Of a DNA stretch of 64,000 bases, positions 26,813 to 40,600 are shown in pieces. The notes beneath the pieces are model-generated. The model had not been told where the DNA came from and did not search any database. It saw only the letters and a program-made list of their open reading frames with translations. The DNA is from Flaccisagitta enflata (taxonomy: Eukaryota; Chaetognatha; Sagittoidea; Aphragmophora): positions 57,164,001 through 57,228,000 of the forward strand of contig OZ231126.1 in NCBI GenBank assembly GCA_965153355.1. Direction: 5' to 3'. The position numbers and the translations under genes were made by a program. Within the stretch, counting starts at the first letter, position 1. Each line of letters begins with the position of its first letter.

Positions 26813-27415
26813 TAGCTCCAGTCTTAACAAGTCAAAAGACGGCTGGTAGAAAGCAGGTATTGAATTGTCAGAGGAACCTGTTCCTGACAACAGTGCGATC
26901 TATGTTGACAGAAAGAAATTCCCCATAAATGTGTGTTTTTCGCATATTCAATAAAAGCATGATAGACAGACCTTTGGACCAATTGATGGACTGACTAAGG
27001 GGGCGTTTCTTGTCAGAGACAATCGCGTTTTTAACAGGACACTTGGTCGCTCGCTATGTTTGTTTGCTTGCACCACTCACTCCGCTCACTCCGCTCACTT
27101 GCTTTGTAATGCTCCGCTTTGCGACGCTTGCTTTGCTTGCTTGCTCCATTCACGGGCTCGCTCGCTCACTTCGCTCACTCCCTCGTGGAACAGTTGAAAT
27201 TCTTGAATATTTGTTCACGCTGTATATGTGTTTCATAGGAACCAACGCGTTTTTCATCTTCACTAGAAACAAGTCCTAAGACTCCTATAGAGGCCAAATA
27301 CACTTCCCGCAGATGGGTGAGCGGGAGCAGAATAGCGAGGAAATGCTAACATTTTGTTTTTGTAACCAACCGACCAACCAATAGACCAAACAACAGACCG
27401 ATACACCAACATAGC
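26813..27415. repeat. No gene; GCTCACTCC/GCTTGCTT tetranucleotide-like block
   Basis: 27045-27190 is rich in CTCGCTCACT and TTGCTTGC steps. The rest, including a GACC-type scrap at 26962-27000 and another at 27366-27420, has no gene. Confidence 0.5.
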
Positions 27416-27419
27416 CAGT

Positions 27420-27629
27420 AACAAGGCCGGATACGCGGCTTGCCCAGTCGCGTGCGGGTGGGCAGGGGCCGTAATAGAGGTCACTAGATCATTTGGGCAG
27501 GAGCAGTGAAGTAAAAACCGCAAAAAAACCAAAAAAGTAAAGTGTGACGGACCAACAGACCGACGGGCGGACCGACCGACAGATGGACCGACAAAGCAGG
27601 GTGTAGAGTCGCGTAGCACGCGACTAAAA
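27420..27629 (+). mobile_element. HINE-like element, family A (long subfamily)
   Basis: AACAAGGCCGGATACGCGGC, CAGTCGCGTGCGGGTGGGCA, GAGGTCACTAGATCATTTGG, GACGGGCGGACCGACCGAC and GTCGCGTAGCACGCGAC plus A-run. Most complete copy of the ~210-bp subfamily. Confidence 0.85.
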
Positions 27630-28079
27630 ACACAAAGGCACGAGGTTTACTCCGGGTTACTTGGGGTTGATGCTATTGTTTGTCATTGTTTCTAACCATG
27701 CAACCCCGAGCAACCCCAAGAAACCCTGAGCAACCCCTGGGGTTTAATCTCACTCCAAATTACGGGGTGAATGGTCTGACAGACAGACTGACCAATGGAC
27801 CAATCAACAGACACAGTTGAACACCACTTTTCAACAGAATTCCGCCTATAACAGTTACTAATTCTTGGGCCCTTTAAACTGTCTTTCTTTATTTCTTATT
27901 TTGGCTTTAATAGAATTCCACTTATAACAAACAAAATTTGATGGTCCTTTGAAAACTGTTGGAGCGATATTCAACTGTACCTACATAGTGGGATATAGTA
28001 TCGCGTAGCAGGGGACTGAGGAATGATTCCTCTATGATCAACCTCCCTTAGTGTAAAACGATTTTGTGCATGCTTGCGT

Positions 28080-28084
<5 letters not shown>
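27630..28084. other. No gene; AACCCCGAG units and HINE scrap
   Basis: CAACCCCGAGCAACCCC-like units near 27705-27740 and ACAGACAGACTGACCAATGG at 27778-27800. ATTCCGCCTATAACA / ATTCCACTTATAACA is an internal repeat. Confidence 0.5.
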
Positions 28085-28120
<36 letters not shown>

Positions 28121-28140
28121 TGTGTGTGAGTGTGTGAGTG
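28085..28140. repeat. (GT)n microsatellite
   Basis: GT run with minor interruptions. Confidence 0.9.
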
Positions 28141-28194
28141 TTCAATTAACAGAAAGCACATATTTTGATTGGACACAATCTCTGGTAAAAATGT

Positions 28195-28600
28195 TGACTT
28201 TTAGTCATTTTGTCCCAGAAATTCGGCCCCATAAAACTCAAAAATCAACTTTAAATCCAAAAGCAGATAAAACTATGGCTCAAGAGCTATCCAGTGGTGA
28301 AAACCGCATGTCAATATCTCATTTAGTTAAGATTTGAAAGCCTTTTAAAGGTTAGAGGGTATGGATGAAAAAATGTCATTATGATCATGACAGTCGTCCA
28401 ATTAGGGACTGGAGCGAAGCATATAGCGGCGAGGGAAATCGATTTTTTCAAGTTTCTACATTCATAAGTATTGCAACCGCAAACACTTATCACTTATACG
28501 AGGTTTTTTTCCGAAAAACTCATCTTTTACGCCCTCTAATACACACAGAGACACAGCCCGGACACATCTTTGCCCGGTCGGGCTTGTTCTCTTTCAGATG
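28195..28600. repeat. Two dispersed repeats; no gene
   Basis: 28195-28330 is a diverged copy of the 9236-9350 repeat (GGCTCAAGAGCTATCCAGTG). 28410-28555 is the inverted mate of 25385-25530. Confidence 0.6.
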
Positions 28601-28604
28601 GCGC

Positions 28605-28765
28605 CAAGCAGAATTCTGTGCCATCAATAGTTTTCGAGTTAAGATTTTTTTAATCTTTTTTTTTATTTGTTCGCATTTTTGCATTTTTCCCAAAAATAAA
28701 ATATTGAGTTAGTTGAACTTTTAAATTTCCCTGATGATAATTGTGCATGCTGGCAACAAATCTAG

Positions 28766-28813
<48 letters not shown>

Positions 28814-28957
28814 CCTTGTTTGTCTGATTGTCTCTCTTTTGCTAGTATTCTCTTCTAAATCTTTTTCTGTCGGTCTGTCTCTGTCAATTTGTTAGTCTGC
28901 GTATCTGTCTCAATTTCTCTTTTTTTTTCACTGTCTGTCTGCCTTTCTCTCTTTTTT

Positions 28958-29004
<47 letters not shown>

Positions 29005-29080
29005 CTCTCTCTTTCTCTCTCTTATTTTCTCTCTTTCACTTTCTTATTTTCTCACTTTTGCTCTCTTTCAATTGACATTT
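28605..29080. repeat. Dispersed repeat (mate of 24355-25040) with (GTCT)n and (CT)n
   Basis: GCATTTTTCCCAAAAATAAA, GCATGCTGGCAACAAATC, then GTCT and CT runs at 28768-28813 and CT-rich DNA to 29065. It lacks the HINE found in the 24355 copy. Confidence 0.75.
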
Positions 29081-29305
29081 ACGACTTTTTCCTGGAGAGC
29101 GAGAGCCGCCTTTATTGTACCAACAATCGATAATTCAAGGATGGAATGAAGAGAAATATAAAAGGATTCGGAGCGGTTTTCCTCGCATTGGCACTCCTAG
29201 AGTCAGATTTCCTTTTCAATCTATTGAGCTAACAAAAGGGTTTGCCATATTCTTTGTATAAAGAGTGGATAATCCACACTCTTTTGGGCACACAATACAG
29301 CATGA

Positions 29306-29930
<625 letters not shown>

Positions 29931-29936
29931 AGTCAA

Positions 29937-30561
29937 CATATGACGGTGAGCATCTGACGGCAAGATTTAGTGTGTCAACGGGGGTAAAAAAAGAAAATTC
30001 TATGAGAATAAAAGTTAGAAAAAACATAAAAAGAATCATTGAGGTATATCCTAGTAAATACTTTATTGCAAAATTTGCATCCAAATAGTAAAAAAGAGCA
30101 AGTAAAGCTAACATTAACTAATTATTTTTACTTAAAAATATTCAAAATTCAATAATTTGTTCACTGATAGGAGGCTTGTCAAAATTATAACTTTGCATGG
30201 AAAATGAAAAAACTCAAAAATGAAGAACATAGCCCCCTTCCAAACTTGATTATGGAGGGGGCTATGTTCTTAGAAATGCAAAATTTCTTTGCATTTGTGT
30301 GTCTTATAATTTTGACAGCAGCAATGAGATAAAAAATGCAAGCACAATTTTTTTAAAAATCTTTTTTTCCTTTGCTTTTCTCATATGAATTGCTGATTTA
30401 AAGGTTCATTTGAGGTCAGCTTATGGCAGAGACATACACATAGAGTATTTCTGGAGACAATTTGTCTCATGAAAATATCTGTTGCATCATAATCATTCAA
30501 CAATAGTTGAAAAAATGGGTGAAACACTAAATGTTGACATCAATTGCTCGCCGTCATATGC
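29937..30561. mobile_element. TIR element with nested small foldback
   Basis: CATATGACGGTGAGCA at the left is inverted as TTGCTCGCCGTCATATG at the right. Within it, 30173-30318 is a palindrome (GAACATAGCCCCCTTCC / GGAGGGGGCTATGTTC; TGTCAAAATTATAACTTTGC and inverse). Confidence 0.65.
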
Positions 30562-30912
30562 GCCATTCAGGTTGTAGAATGAATGGGTTTCCGACTGACC
30601 AACAAACCAACGGCCTCTTAAAGACGTGCTTTTAGGTCTGGAAAAAATTGTTAGACTCATAAAAAGAGAACTAAAAGAGTAAATGAAATATTTAAAATAA
30701 GACTATAATTTCTAGTATAAGAAAAACAAATAAAAGATGAGAAGCGAAAATGAAATATAGAAAATGAAAAGTAATAGATATAATGTAAAAAAGAAATAAA
30801 AAAAAATATAAAAAAAATTGAAAAATGTTTTTTCAAAGGATCAAAAGAAAATGGCAAAGAATTTTATAGGAAGGAACAATAGGACATGAAAAAATGCTGT
30901 GTCTGTCTTTTG

Positions 30913-30914
<2 letters not shown>
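30562..30914. other. No gene seen
   Basis: GACTGACCAACAAACC scrap at 30592, then A-rich DNA. Confidence 0.45.

Positions 30915-30978
<64 letters not shown>
30915..30978. repeat. (CT)n microsatellite
   Basis: Pure CT run followed by CGAGTAGGGCGGTCGGG. The 31000-31100 sequence (CCACAAGCGGGGGTCTGTGT, AGATAGGAAACCTTGTCGGC) recurs inverted at 34225-34330. Confidence 0.9.
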
Positions 30979-30979
<1 letters not shown>

Positions 30980-31234
30980 AGTAGGGCGGTCGGGGATGGG
31001 GTCAAATTTCAAAAATCTATATACTCATGTCTTACGTATATATATGCAAAAAAAGAAGGTTTTCCCACAAGCGGGGGTCTGTGTGAAGATAGGAAACCTT
31101 GTCGGCAAAATCTAGCCCACCATTTCCATGAAGAAAAAAAGATGTTTCTTTTTCCCGCAATATTTGGCATGTCCTTAGCAATTATTTCAACCTACTGCCA
31201 GTCTTGCTCCAAAACTCGGTAAAATTACACTTCG

Positions 31235-31625
31235 TTCATTCACTTTAACATTTATTTTCCGTTCATTCATTTATTCATTCATTCATTTGTTCATTCATTC
31301 ATTTGTTCATTCATTCATTTGTTCATTCATTCCTTCTATGAATTCATTGGATCACTCAAACATACTCATTGTTTCATCCATGTGTTCATTCATTCATTCT
31401 TTCATTCATACATTTATTCATTCATTCATTCATTCATTCACTCATTCATTCATAATAAACTGCAATCACATACATGACCACATGAGATATTTTTACTGAC
31501 CATATCTGAACCAAATTCAGTTATTCATCTTTATTCCTTATTTCATTCACTTGTTCATTCATTGATATGTTCATATCTTTATTCATTGGTTCATTCATCA
31601 TTCACTCATTCATTCATTCATAAAT
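31235..31625. repeat. (ATTC)n microsatellite clusters
   Basis: Three runs (31235-31335, 31388-31455, 31545-31622) of ATTC with ATTTGTTC variants. Confidence 0.9.
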
Positions 31626-31686
31626 GCTTGCTTTTTTTCGCCAATTCTTCATAAACATGATTCAAACTATTCCATAACAGAATTCA

Positions 31687-31873
31687 AAAAGGTCGGATAC
31701 ACGGCTACCTAAGTTGCGTGCGGGTGGGCAGTGGCCATATTTGAGGTCACCAGACCATTTAGGCAGGAACAGTGAGGTCAAAGAAATAAAATCATTAAAA
31801 AATGTAAAGTGTAACCAACTGACCGACCAACCGACGAAGCGGGTTGTAGAGACGCGTGCACGCGACTTAAAAT
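31687..31873 (+). mobile_element. HINE-like element, family A (long subfamily)
   Basis: AAGGTCGGATACACGGCTAC, GTTGCGTGCGGGTGGGCAG, GACCGACCAACCGACG and ACGCGTGCACGCGACTTAAA. Confidence 0.8.
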
Positions 31874-32393
31874 AAGGAACAGCCAATACTAAATATTTCA
31901 ATACAAATTATCCCTCAAAATCAGATTTTCTCTCAAACTGAGGACGATTTTGGCGATGTTGTATGGTTGCCTTGCCTTGCAAAGGCCATTACGCAATTTT
32001 GATGTTGCTGCTCTGGTTGCATTTTTTGCCATAAGCTGGGGAAACGCTCTACATGCTGTGTGTTGCTTGGAATTTTGATATCAAGAGGCGTTTCGATGGA
32101 TTGTTCCAAATCTTGTCTGAGTGTTTTTGAAGAAAAGGAGGAGATGAGATAGGGTCTGCCTACATATCTACATATTCAATGTCCACCGCATTGTAGACTG
32201 CCCCTCTTTGTAAATTGGATCTTGCCTCGATGAAGCGCCTAACTGCTTGAGCACATCTCCATTTTTGACTTCCCAAATAGGAGAGAAGCAGCTCTAGCTT
32301 CTAAATAATTTAAGAAACAACCCTGGGATTGATTCATTTAATATTCTTTTTTAAAGGATTTAAACTGTCTTTTATATGTGTTTTCTAAATTGA
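31874..32393. other. No gene recognised
   Basis: 31960-32330 has more balanced composition than its surroundings but no open frame or splice signals I can support. Confidence 0.4.
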
Positions 32394-32395
32394 TA

Positions 32396-32781
32396 CAGTA
32401 TGATGGGAGCAATGACGACCTTGACTGGAGGATAGATTTTAAGGATCATAATTTTATTTTTATCATAAAATATTTGAGATCTAGGCTAATTTAAAGTTTC
32501 TTTATTGAGTAAAAATGTTTGCGTATCTCAAACTTCAACTTGCGACTTGACCTCATCAAAACTTCATTTTTCAAAGTTTTATCTATCTCAATGGATCGGG
32601 TGAAAAATTTTACATGGTTTTGAAAAAAAATATCAGCTCAATCAGTCTATTTTTACAGGTTTTATAGTCATTTTAAGTTTTACTAAAATATTAATTTGCA
32701 TAACTTTTATTCATTAAAAATAAAATTAAGATACTTTAAATCTATCCTCCCGTCTAGGTCGTCATTGCTCCTATTGTACTG
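32396..32781. mobile_element. Tc1/mariner-like MITE, 386 bp, TA flanks
   Basis: CAGTATGATGGGAGCAATGA and its inverse form ~70-bp TIRs (through GACCTNGACTGGAGGATAG-like sequence). TA on both sides (32394-32395, 32782-32783). Partial relative at 2217-2330. Confidence 0.82.
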
Positions 32782-32783
32782 TA

Positions 32784-33199
32784 AATATATGTTTCTTTTT
32801 TATCCATGTTGAAAAAGTAAAATTCACTTTATTTCTAGAATAGTTGGGAATTGTGACTTCAATCATAAACTGGCGTAAATGCGGTCCAGTTTTTCTTTTT
32901 TTTTTTTCTCCTTTCTTTTTTTTACCTTAGGGACTCTCCTGGGCCCCCCCTGGGGTCCAGGCCCCCTTTCTATGGTGAGGTTGACCTCCCCTCTTGCCAG
33001 CCCTGGGCAGGATAACAAGCTGGGACGTCAGGCGCTTATTTGTGTCTGACTGAATACCTTGCAGACTGCCAGGTGAATGGTTTTAAAGTGACTTGGAAGT
33101 GGGTCATTCCAGGGGAGGGGCGCATTTTTCCTAACCAAGATTTCAAAAACCTAAATCATATCTAATAAAATTAAGTAATATTTTTTCACATAAATATTT
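32784..33199. other. No gene; GC-rich unassigned block 32930-33120
   Basis: CTCCTGGGCCCCCCCTGGGG, GAGGTTGACCTCCCCTCTTG, CAGCCCTGGGCAGG and GCTGGGACGTCAGGCGC. Distinct composition, perhaps a repeat tail; not recognised. Confidence 0.4.
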
Positions 33200-33395
33200 T
33201 TAGTAGCGATTTTACAGCCCACTTTATTCGTGTGTGGGTCAGTACGTTCGTCAGTTGGACTGTCCATCAACTTATTTTGGCATTTATAATTGGTTATTAC
33301 ATTACTTCTCATGCCCAAGTGCATGGATAACCTTTTTTATTACTGCTCCTGCCCATCAGCATGCGACTAAAGTAGCCGTGTATCCGGCTTTGTTT
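33200..33395 (-). mobile_element. Degenerate HINE-like element, family A
   Basis: TAGTAGCGATTTTACAGCCC at the left, GTTCGTCAGTTGGACTGTCC, TTACTGCTCCTGCCCATC, AGCATGCGACTAAAGTAGCC and GTGTATCCGGCTTTGTTTTA at the 5' side. Confidence 0.65.
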
Positions 33396-33601
33396 TATTG
33401 CATTTTTGATATGTATTAAATACAACAATCAAATAAATATTTTATTTTTACAAGGAAAAAAATATTACTAAGGATTCAAAATGATATTGAATATGATATA
33501 AAAAACACTGTAGAAAATTTATAATATGCATTTTTATTATTAAATATCGTATGATCCTTTTTGGCCTGCACGCCTCCCCTGGGAATCATCTGTTTTATCA
33601 G

Positions 33602-34507
<906 letters not shown>

Positions 34508-34674
34508 TCACTCTTCCAAATTCCACATTCTGATATTTCTGAGGGCGGCCGGCTTTTTGGCTCCGATGAGTCCCACGGCCTCGATTTTGAGCCCCAAGCA
34601 CCGGAAACGACGCCAAGCAAACTCTTCCACCACTTGACAGCCGCGAACTTCGTCCACATTCTCGTAAGGACGTC
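34508..34674 (-). CDS. Gene 3 exon 4: C-terminal strand block and stop
   Basis: The acceptor TCTCTCTCAG|GACGTC restores SGRPYENVDEVRGC. The exon ends RNIRMWNLEE then TGA at 34510-34508. It aligns with RGCRVGWG..FRCLGVRVL..LHRMRIW of gene 2. Confidence 0.78.
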
Positions 34675-37600
34675 CTGAGAGAGAGAAGGATAGAAAGATT
34701 GAGTATACAAGTTTGTTGAGTGAATCTTAACCTTCCTTTAAAATCCTTGCGTGACCTCTTACAAGTTTTAAGATGCATTGCAGATGTAATGATTGCATTG
34801 GTGCCAAAATAATAAAATTGGATCGAGAAGCGGAGTCATGCTGGTCCTACCCAAAGGGTCCTTGTGGAGTGATCCAATTGGATTTTGCATTCTGACATCA
34901 TTATTTGTACCAATGAAATGTCAAATGAGATCAAGTTAGGTAACAACTAATAGGTTGACAAAGGTACCACCTGAGAGATCTTTGCAAAAAGTAACCTTTG
35001 TACCCAAATGGAAATGCAGAGTTTATTATGGATGCCAATGAAATGAATATTCACTAAGAAAATGACTAGTAGAGTGACAAAAGTCCTACCTTAAAGATCC
35101 TTGCAGAGACTGACCCAGTCGGGTGTGTCAATATGCAAAAGCTCATCATCATCAGGGAGTATGAAGCTAGTAATTAAAAGACACTCACAGTGGGGTTTGT
35201 GGAATAACAGCTTAAACTGGAGGAAGGTATTTAAGTGTCTTAATTGCATTTGACAAACTTGATTTTTGAAATATAAGTTATTCACTCAATGCTTCTGTCC
35301 CTGAGTTTTTTTGTTGCTATGGAAACCAAAATTATTTTTTTATTTATAACCACTAAAATATCAATATTTTGAGAAATATTATTAGGGAACATTGCTTAAA
35401 ATTGAAATTGCCACAACTTTCTCACAGTATGTTCTGTAAGAATATTGCTCGTTTGGCTGTTGCTAGGGGGCATCACACCTAGCAACCGCTAAATGATGCT
35501 CCCTAGCAACGGCTAAACGAGTAACATTCTTACAGGACATACTGTGGGAAAGTTGTAGCAAATTTAATTTGGAGCAATGTTCCCCAATAATATTTGTCAA
35601 ACTATTGATATTCTAGTTGTTAATAATGTTCAAAATAATAAAATTGGTTTCCATAGCAACCAAAAAACTCAGGGACAAAAGCATCAAGTGAAGGACTTAT
35701 ATTTCAAATATCAAGTTAGTCAAATGAAATTAAGACACTTTAATACCTTCCTCCAGTTTAGGCTGTTTTTATTTTTTTCAATTTCAGTTATCTTCCGTTT
35801 TTTTAGCGCATGTAAAGATTGTCAAAAATATATGTACTTTTAGGGACTGTACCCAGTTTTGTTGAAAATGAGACTGATATATCATTTAGAAAATTATATT
35901 TTTTCTATTACTAAGTCTTCTTGTATAAAGGCAGAAGATTTTCACTAATTTTTTACAGTAAAAGGAATAAAAAACCAATGGGTTTTGATTTTTTTCCTTA
36001 TTATCAATAATCCAGGTGAAAAACCCAGCTGCACTGCAATTTACAAATTAGGGGCTAAATATGGATCTAGAAAAAAACGGAAGATGAATGAAATTTTAAG
36101 TGTCTTAGAATTAATGTCCCCACACTCCCTGATGATGATGATCTGATCAAAAAACCTTTTGCATATTGACACACCCGACTGACCCAATTTGAATTTTCAA
36201 TGTAGACTTTATCTTGGATGCCAAAGTAAAGAAAACTAATTCAGAAATTGACTATCAGAGTGACAGAGGTTCTACCTGAAAGATCCTTGCAGAGACTGAC
36301 CCAATCGAAGATTTCATTGCAGACTTTATCTTAGTTGCCAATGAAATGAAAACTGATTCAGAAATTGACTGGCAGAGTGACAAAGGTCCTACCTTCGGGT
36401 GTGCCAATATGCAAAACATTATTCTTTGGAGATACCACACAAGGACAACATGGGGCTACTAATTTAAAGGCCTTCACCGTTTTTCTTTTTTCATATTTTG
36501 CTGATCTTCCATTTTATTCAAAACCCCTGTTTTGCCCCTAATTTGCATATCGTTGTAATCATGTAATTGACTTTATTTCATTTGCCGTGTTTATTGAGAA
36601 GCTCGATTTATTTTTCATGGCACCATGAGGTGTAAAACTGAACAACAGCCTACTTTGTACCATCACATCAGAATTCCTTATCTGTAGAATGATACTTCTT
36701 TGAGTAAATTTTCTATTTCTTAGCAAACAAGAATATGGACATATCCTTTATTTTTAATTCCCCCCCCCCCCCCTTGCCTTTGATTTTCTTCCCTGCAAAG
36801 CGTCGCATTGCGTTACAAAATCTATGATTTTCTTTCCCATATAGCAATAAAACTGTGTATTGAAGGTTTAAATAGTGTTGAATTGTGTTTTATTAATCAA
36901 GTTTTCAGATTTGGTACTGTCAAAAGTTATAATTTCCCCAAATTTTCTTTTTTTCTCTTTTTTCCTCCTTCCTTCCCCCTCCCCCATCTCCAAACCAATA
37001 AAAGGAAATCAATTCAGGAATTGACTAGCAGAGTGACACTAGTCCTACCTGACAGATCTTTGCAGAGACTGACCCATGTGGAGTTTTCATGGCAGACCTC
37101 ATCATTGGTGCCGACAAAGCGGAATTTTGTTGGAAACCGATTCGCTGAATGATGTTTGTCTGTTGTGACTTGAGGTTGGAAGGAGACTCTTGTCGGAACA
37201 GCACCCAAATTCTGTCTGTAAAGTTAAAATATATCTATATGAATTTGAGAGACAACCATCACACTACTATAGCCTTTTATAGGGATTAGATCAGCACTGT
37301 TTTCCAATTTCAATTAATAAGCAAAGGAGGAATCTTCATCATAAAATCACCATTGTCAACCCCCCCTCCTACCTTCCAGAAGAAAAAACCAATGAAACCA
37401 AAAAAATTCTTTTGATTGACATCGCAGAACCCCTTCCTCTGTTTATAGACAATTTGAGATATGAACATTATTTGAAGCCTCACTTGTATTTGCTAAAAAA
37501 CATTACTGCTAATAATAATACCAGTAATGGCGGCTATCGCCGTGAGGAAAAAAGTCATGAGCATTGGCAACTTTTTACAAGGTTTTTGTATTCAGTCACT

Positions 37601-40600
37601 GCAAATTTTTTATTTGTTAGACCAAATCAAGAGCAATTGTATATATTGATTGCGCTGAAAATCAAAGAAGAATATCCCTGAGCCAAATGAGCTAGATGAG
37701 CTAAAACACTCAAAATCACTCAACGAGACAACCAGCTATGCTCACTGATATGCTTTCTTGTATTTGCGTGCTCACATCAAAACATTTTTTTATTTATCCC
37801 ATTTGAAATCAGAAGACGAGACTGAGCTAAATAAGTTAAATGAGCTAGAATTTTTAAAGACACCCTCTTAAATGAAAAGCTATGCTCACTAACAAGCTTT
37901 CTTGTATTTGCTTGCTTAAACATATATCCAAATATCTTTTCATTCATTGCATTTGAAATCAGAAAAAAAAGGATGAGCTACATGAGCTAAATGAGCTACA
38001 ATGCTCAAAAACTCCCTAACAGAGGAGCAGCTATGCTCATAAACATGTTTTCTTGTATTTGCATACCCAAACAAATATAAATACACTCCTTTATTGATCC
38101 TACACAAAATCATAAAAAATCAAAAAAAATTCCATTGAAATTTTTTGTAAAAAAATTTTTTAAAACTTGATTTCTCAAAAAATATTTGTCCCAGAACATT
38201 CTGCTTGGCGCCAAATGTAAGAGAATTATCAAATTTACTTACACAACCAATTTCATTGGCGGGCTCATTCGCTCGATTAAGATTCATAACTTGACTGACT
38301 TTGACTTTTTTCCCGATCATTAATGGTAAGAGCACCTTTCGAAGTTGTACCAGATGAAATGCGGAAGATTGACTTCTGCAGAAAGCCAGCTAGAATCTCG
38401 ATCAGAGATGAAAGCTTTTGCAGCCTGATATCTATCATTGATCCTGGACGAGGACCTCGCAGATCCACCAATGAAGGATAACTCCTTCTCACGCCATTCT
38501 GGAACGGAAAACGGAGAGGGTGGGGGTTTAAAATTGGTCAATGATTTCACAGACTTAGACTTAGGCTTAGACTTAGAAAACACATATTGCAGATCACAAC
38601 CATATTGGCAGAAGCGGATCATGGGCAATAATTAGTAGATAGTGTTCCATTGTTCAGCAATACTGGTGTCTATATACTACCTATTCTATCTCGGTTTAAT
38701 TCTTGGTACTTCGGTTTTCTTGCTCTTTTGTTTCTAGTTATTACATGTATTTCCATCGGGATTGAGAATGTGGGAGGCGCAGGTCCTTGGGCTTTGTTTG
38801 CCCATCTCAACCCCCCTTCTTTTTCTTTCCCGTTCTTTTCTTCGTTTTTGTTCTTCCCTTCCCCTCTCAATTACCCTTCATCCCCCCTTCCTCGAATCCT
38901 CACGCTCCATCTCACGGCATCGTGGAGAGAGACTCTAAGCTATTACTACAACTATGGCATCCGCCGCTAATTAGCAGTCAAAAAGAAGTAGAAGGCTGTA
39001 AATCTTGTTAATCATGTAGGTGGGTAGGTGCGGTAGAGGGGGGGGGGGGCGCGTGGGGGTCGGGTGGGGGAGGGGTGATAGATTGGTAGGCAATTTAGCC
39101 TTCTTTAGCAGCACTAACAAATCGTTTCCATTTACGAGTAAACAGAGAACCAGCTCTGCTCACTGCCATGCTTTCTTGCATGCTCAAATCAAAACATTAA
39201 TTCATTCATCCTATTAAAGATCAGAGAAAAAGAGCGAGCTAAAAGAGCTAAATGAGCTAAATGAGCTAGAATATTTAAAAACACCCTCACAGATGAGCGG
39301 CTCTACTCACTGACATGCTTTCTTGTATTTGCTTGCTCAAAAATATGTGAAAATATTTATTCATTTATTCTGGGCCCGAACAACCATGCGCGGGGCCCCA
39401 GGCACTTTGGGGTGCGGGGCCCCCCATAAAATGCAGTTTCTGCAATGCATGAGTGTATCCATTTTATAAAGAAGCAAAGTTTCTAGTGGTGCTCTTTGGG
39501 CAGCAGCCTATGCTTAGCATATGGATACCTTTCTCTTCCCTCAGGGCTAAATTCTAACCATGAAACCCAATCTTAGCATTAATGCCACAATACACTGTGT
39601 AGACTTAGACTCGAAAGTTTTCCTAGGTCAGTCAGTAGCTCAATCTTTTGCATGGACCTGCTCAGCGCTTTCAATGATGCACGTTTCAAATTTCAAGGTT
39701 CTGGCTCAAATACTTTAGAAGTTATGAGCATTTGTTTGAACCATATCAAACTGAAAAAGTTCCAGGAGAATTTTTAAACTTTCTTTGAAAATATGGCCGG
39801 CAGTGAATTTCAACAGAGTCTAAGTTTCTTGAAAAAAAAGTTAAGTTACAGGATTTTGGATCTAGGCAAATCAAACAATTTCCTATTGATTGCACCCTAC
39901 TTTTAAAAACCATTTTTCAAAAAAATATTTTGTGATTTTTAGACGCGAACACGCGACTCTACACCTTGCCGTGTCGGTCCGTCCGTCCATCGGTCCGTCG
40001 GTCCGTCCGTCACATTTTTTAATTCTGAGTGGTTTTCGCATTACTGCTCCAGCCCAACCGTCCGCAACTGGATTCCCGTGTATCCGGCCTTGTTTTTTCT
40101 AAGTCCTCAACGCGTGACACAAAAATTTTCAAAGTTTTTTTGAAAAAAGTGAAAATGCAAGATTTTGGATCTAGGCGAATCAAACAATTTCTTTTCGATT
40201 GCACCCCACTTTTTTTTCAGAAAAAAATCCTCATTGAGGGCTTTTTTTGGGGCCCTTAGGGGCCCCTAAGACGTTTAAAATTTTGGTTAATGAGATCAAC
40301 ATAGTTATGTGCATACACCAAGGTATCTTTCAGGACCAAATTAAGGCTGATTAATTAGACCTCAAGCTCATGCCGTTAATCCCTCTGGCCCGGCCGCATT
40401 TAAAAGAGAAATCGGAAAATTCACCAGGACTCAGATTCCGGATGTAAGGTCAATCTCTACACTGTGATTTTTAGTTGTGTGTTATGCAACTCTATACCCC
40501 GCTTTCTTGGTCCATCCATCCATCCATCCGTCAGTCTGTCCACCAATTGGTTGGTTGGTCACACAACCTTTTTTTTGTTTTTTGTGTTTTTTTGCCTCAC

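Larger units (their letters stand above)
34675..37048 (-). other. Gene 3 intron 3 with decayed exon copies and a foldback element
   Basis: 2374-bp GT..AG intron. It contains at least four recognisable degenerate copies of the 3' half of exon 3 plus its donor, a 558-bp foldback (35208-35765), and a hAT MITE fragment (36759-36996). Confidence 0.7.
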
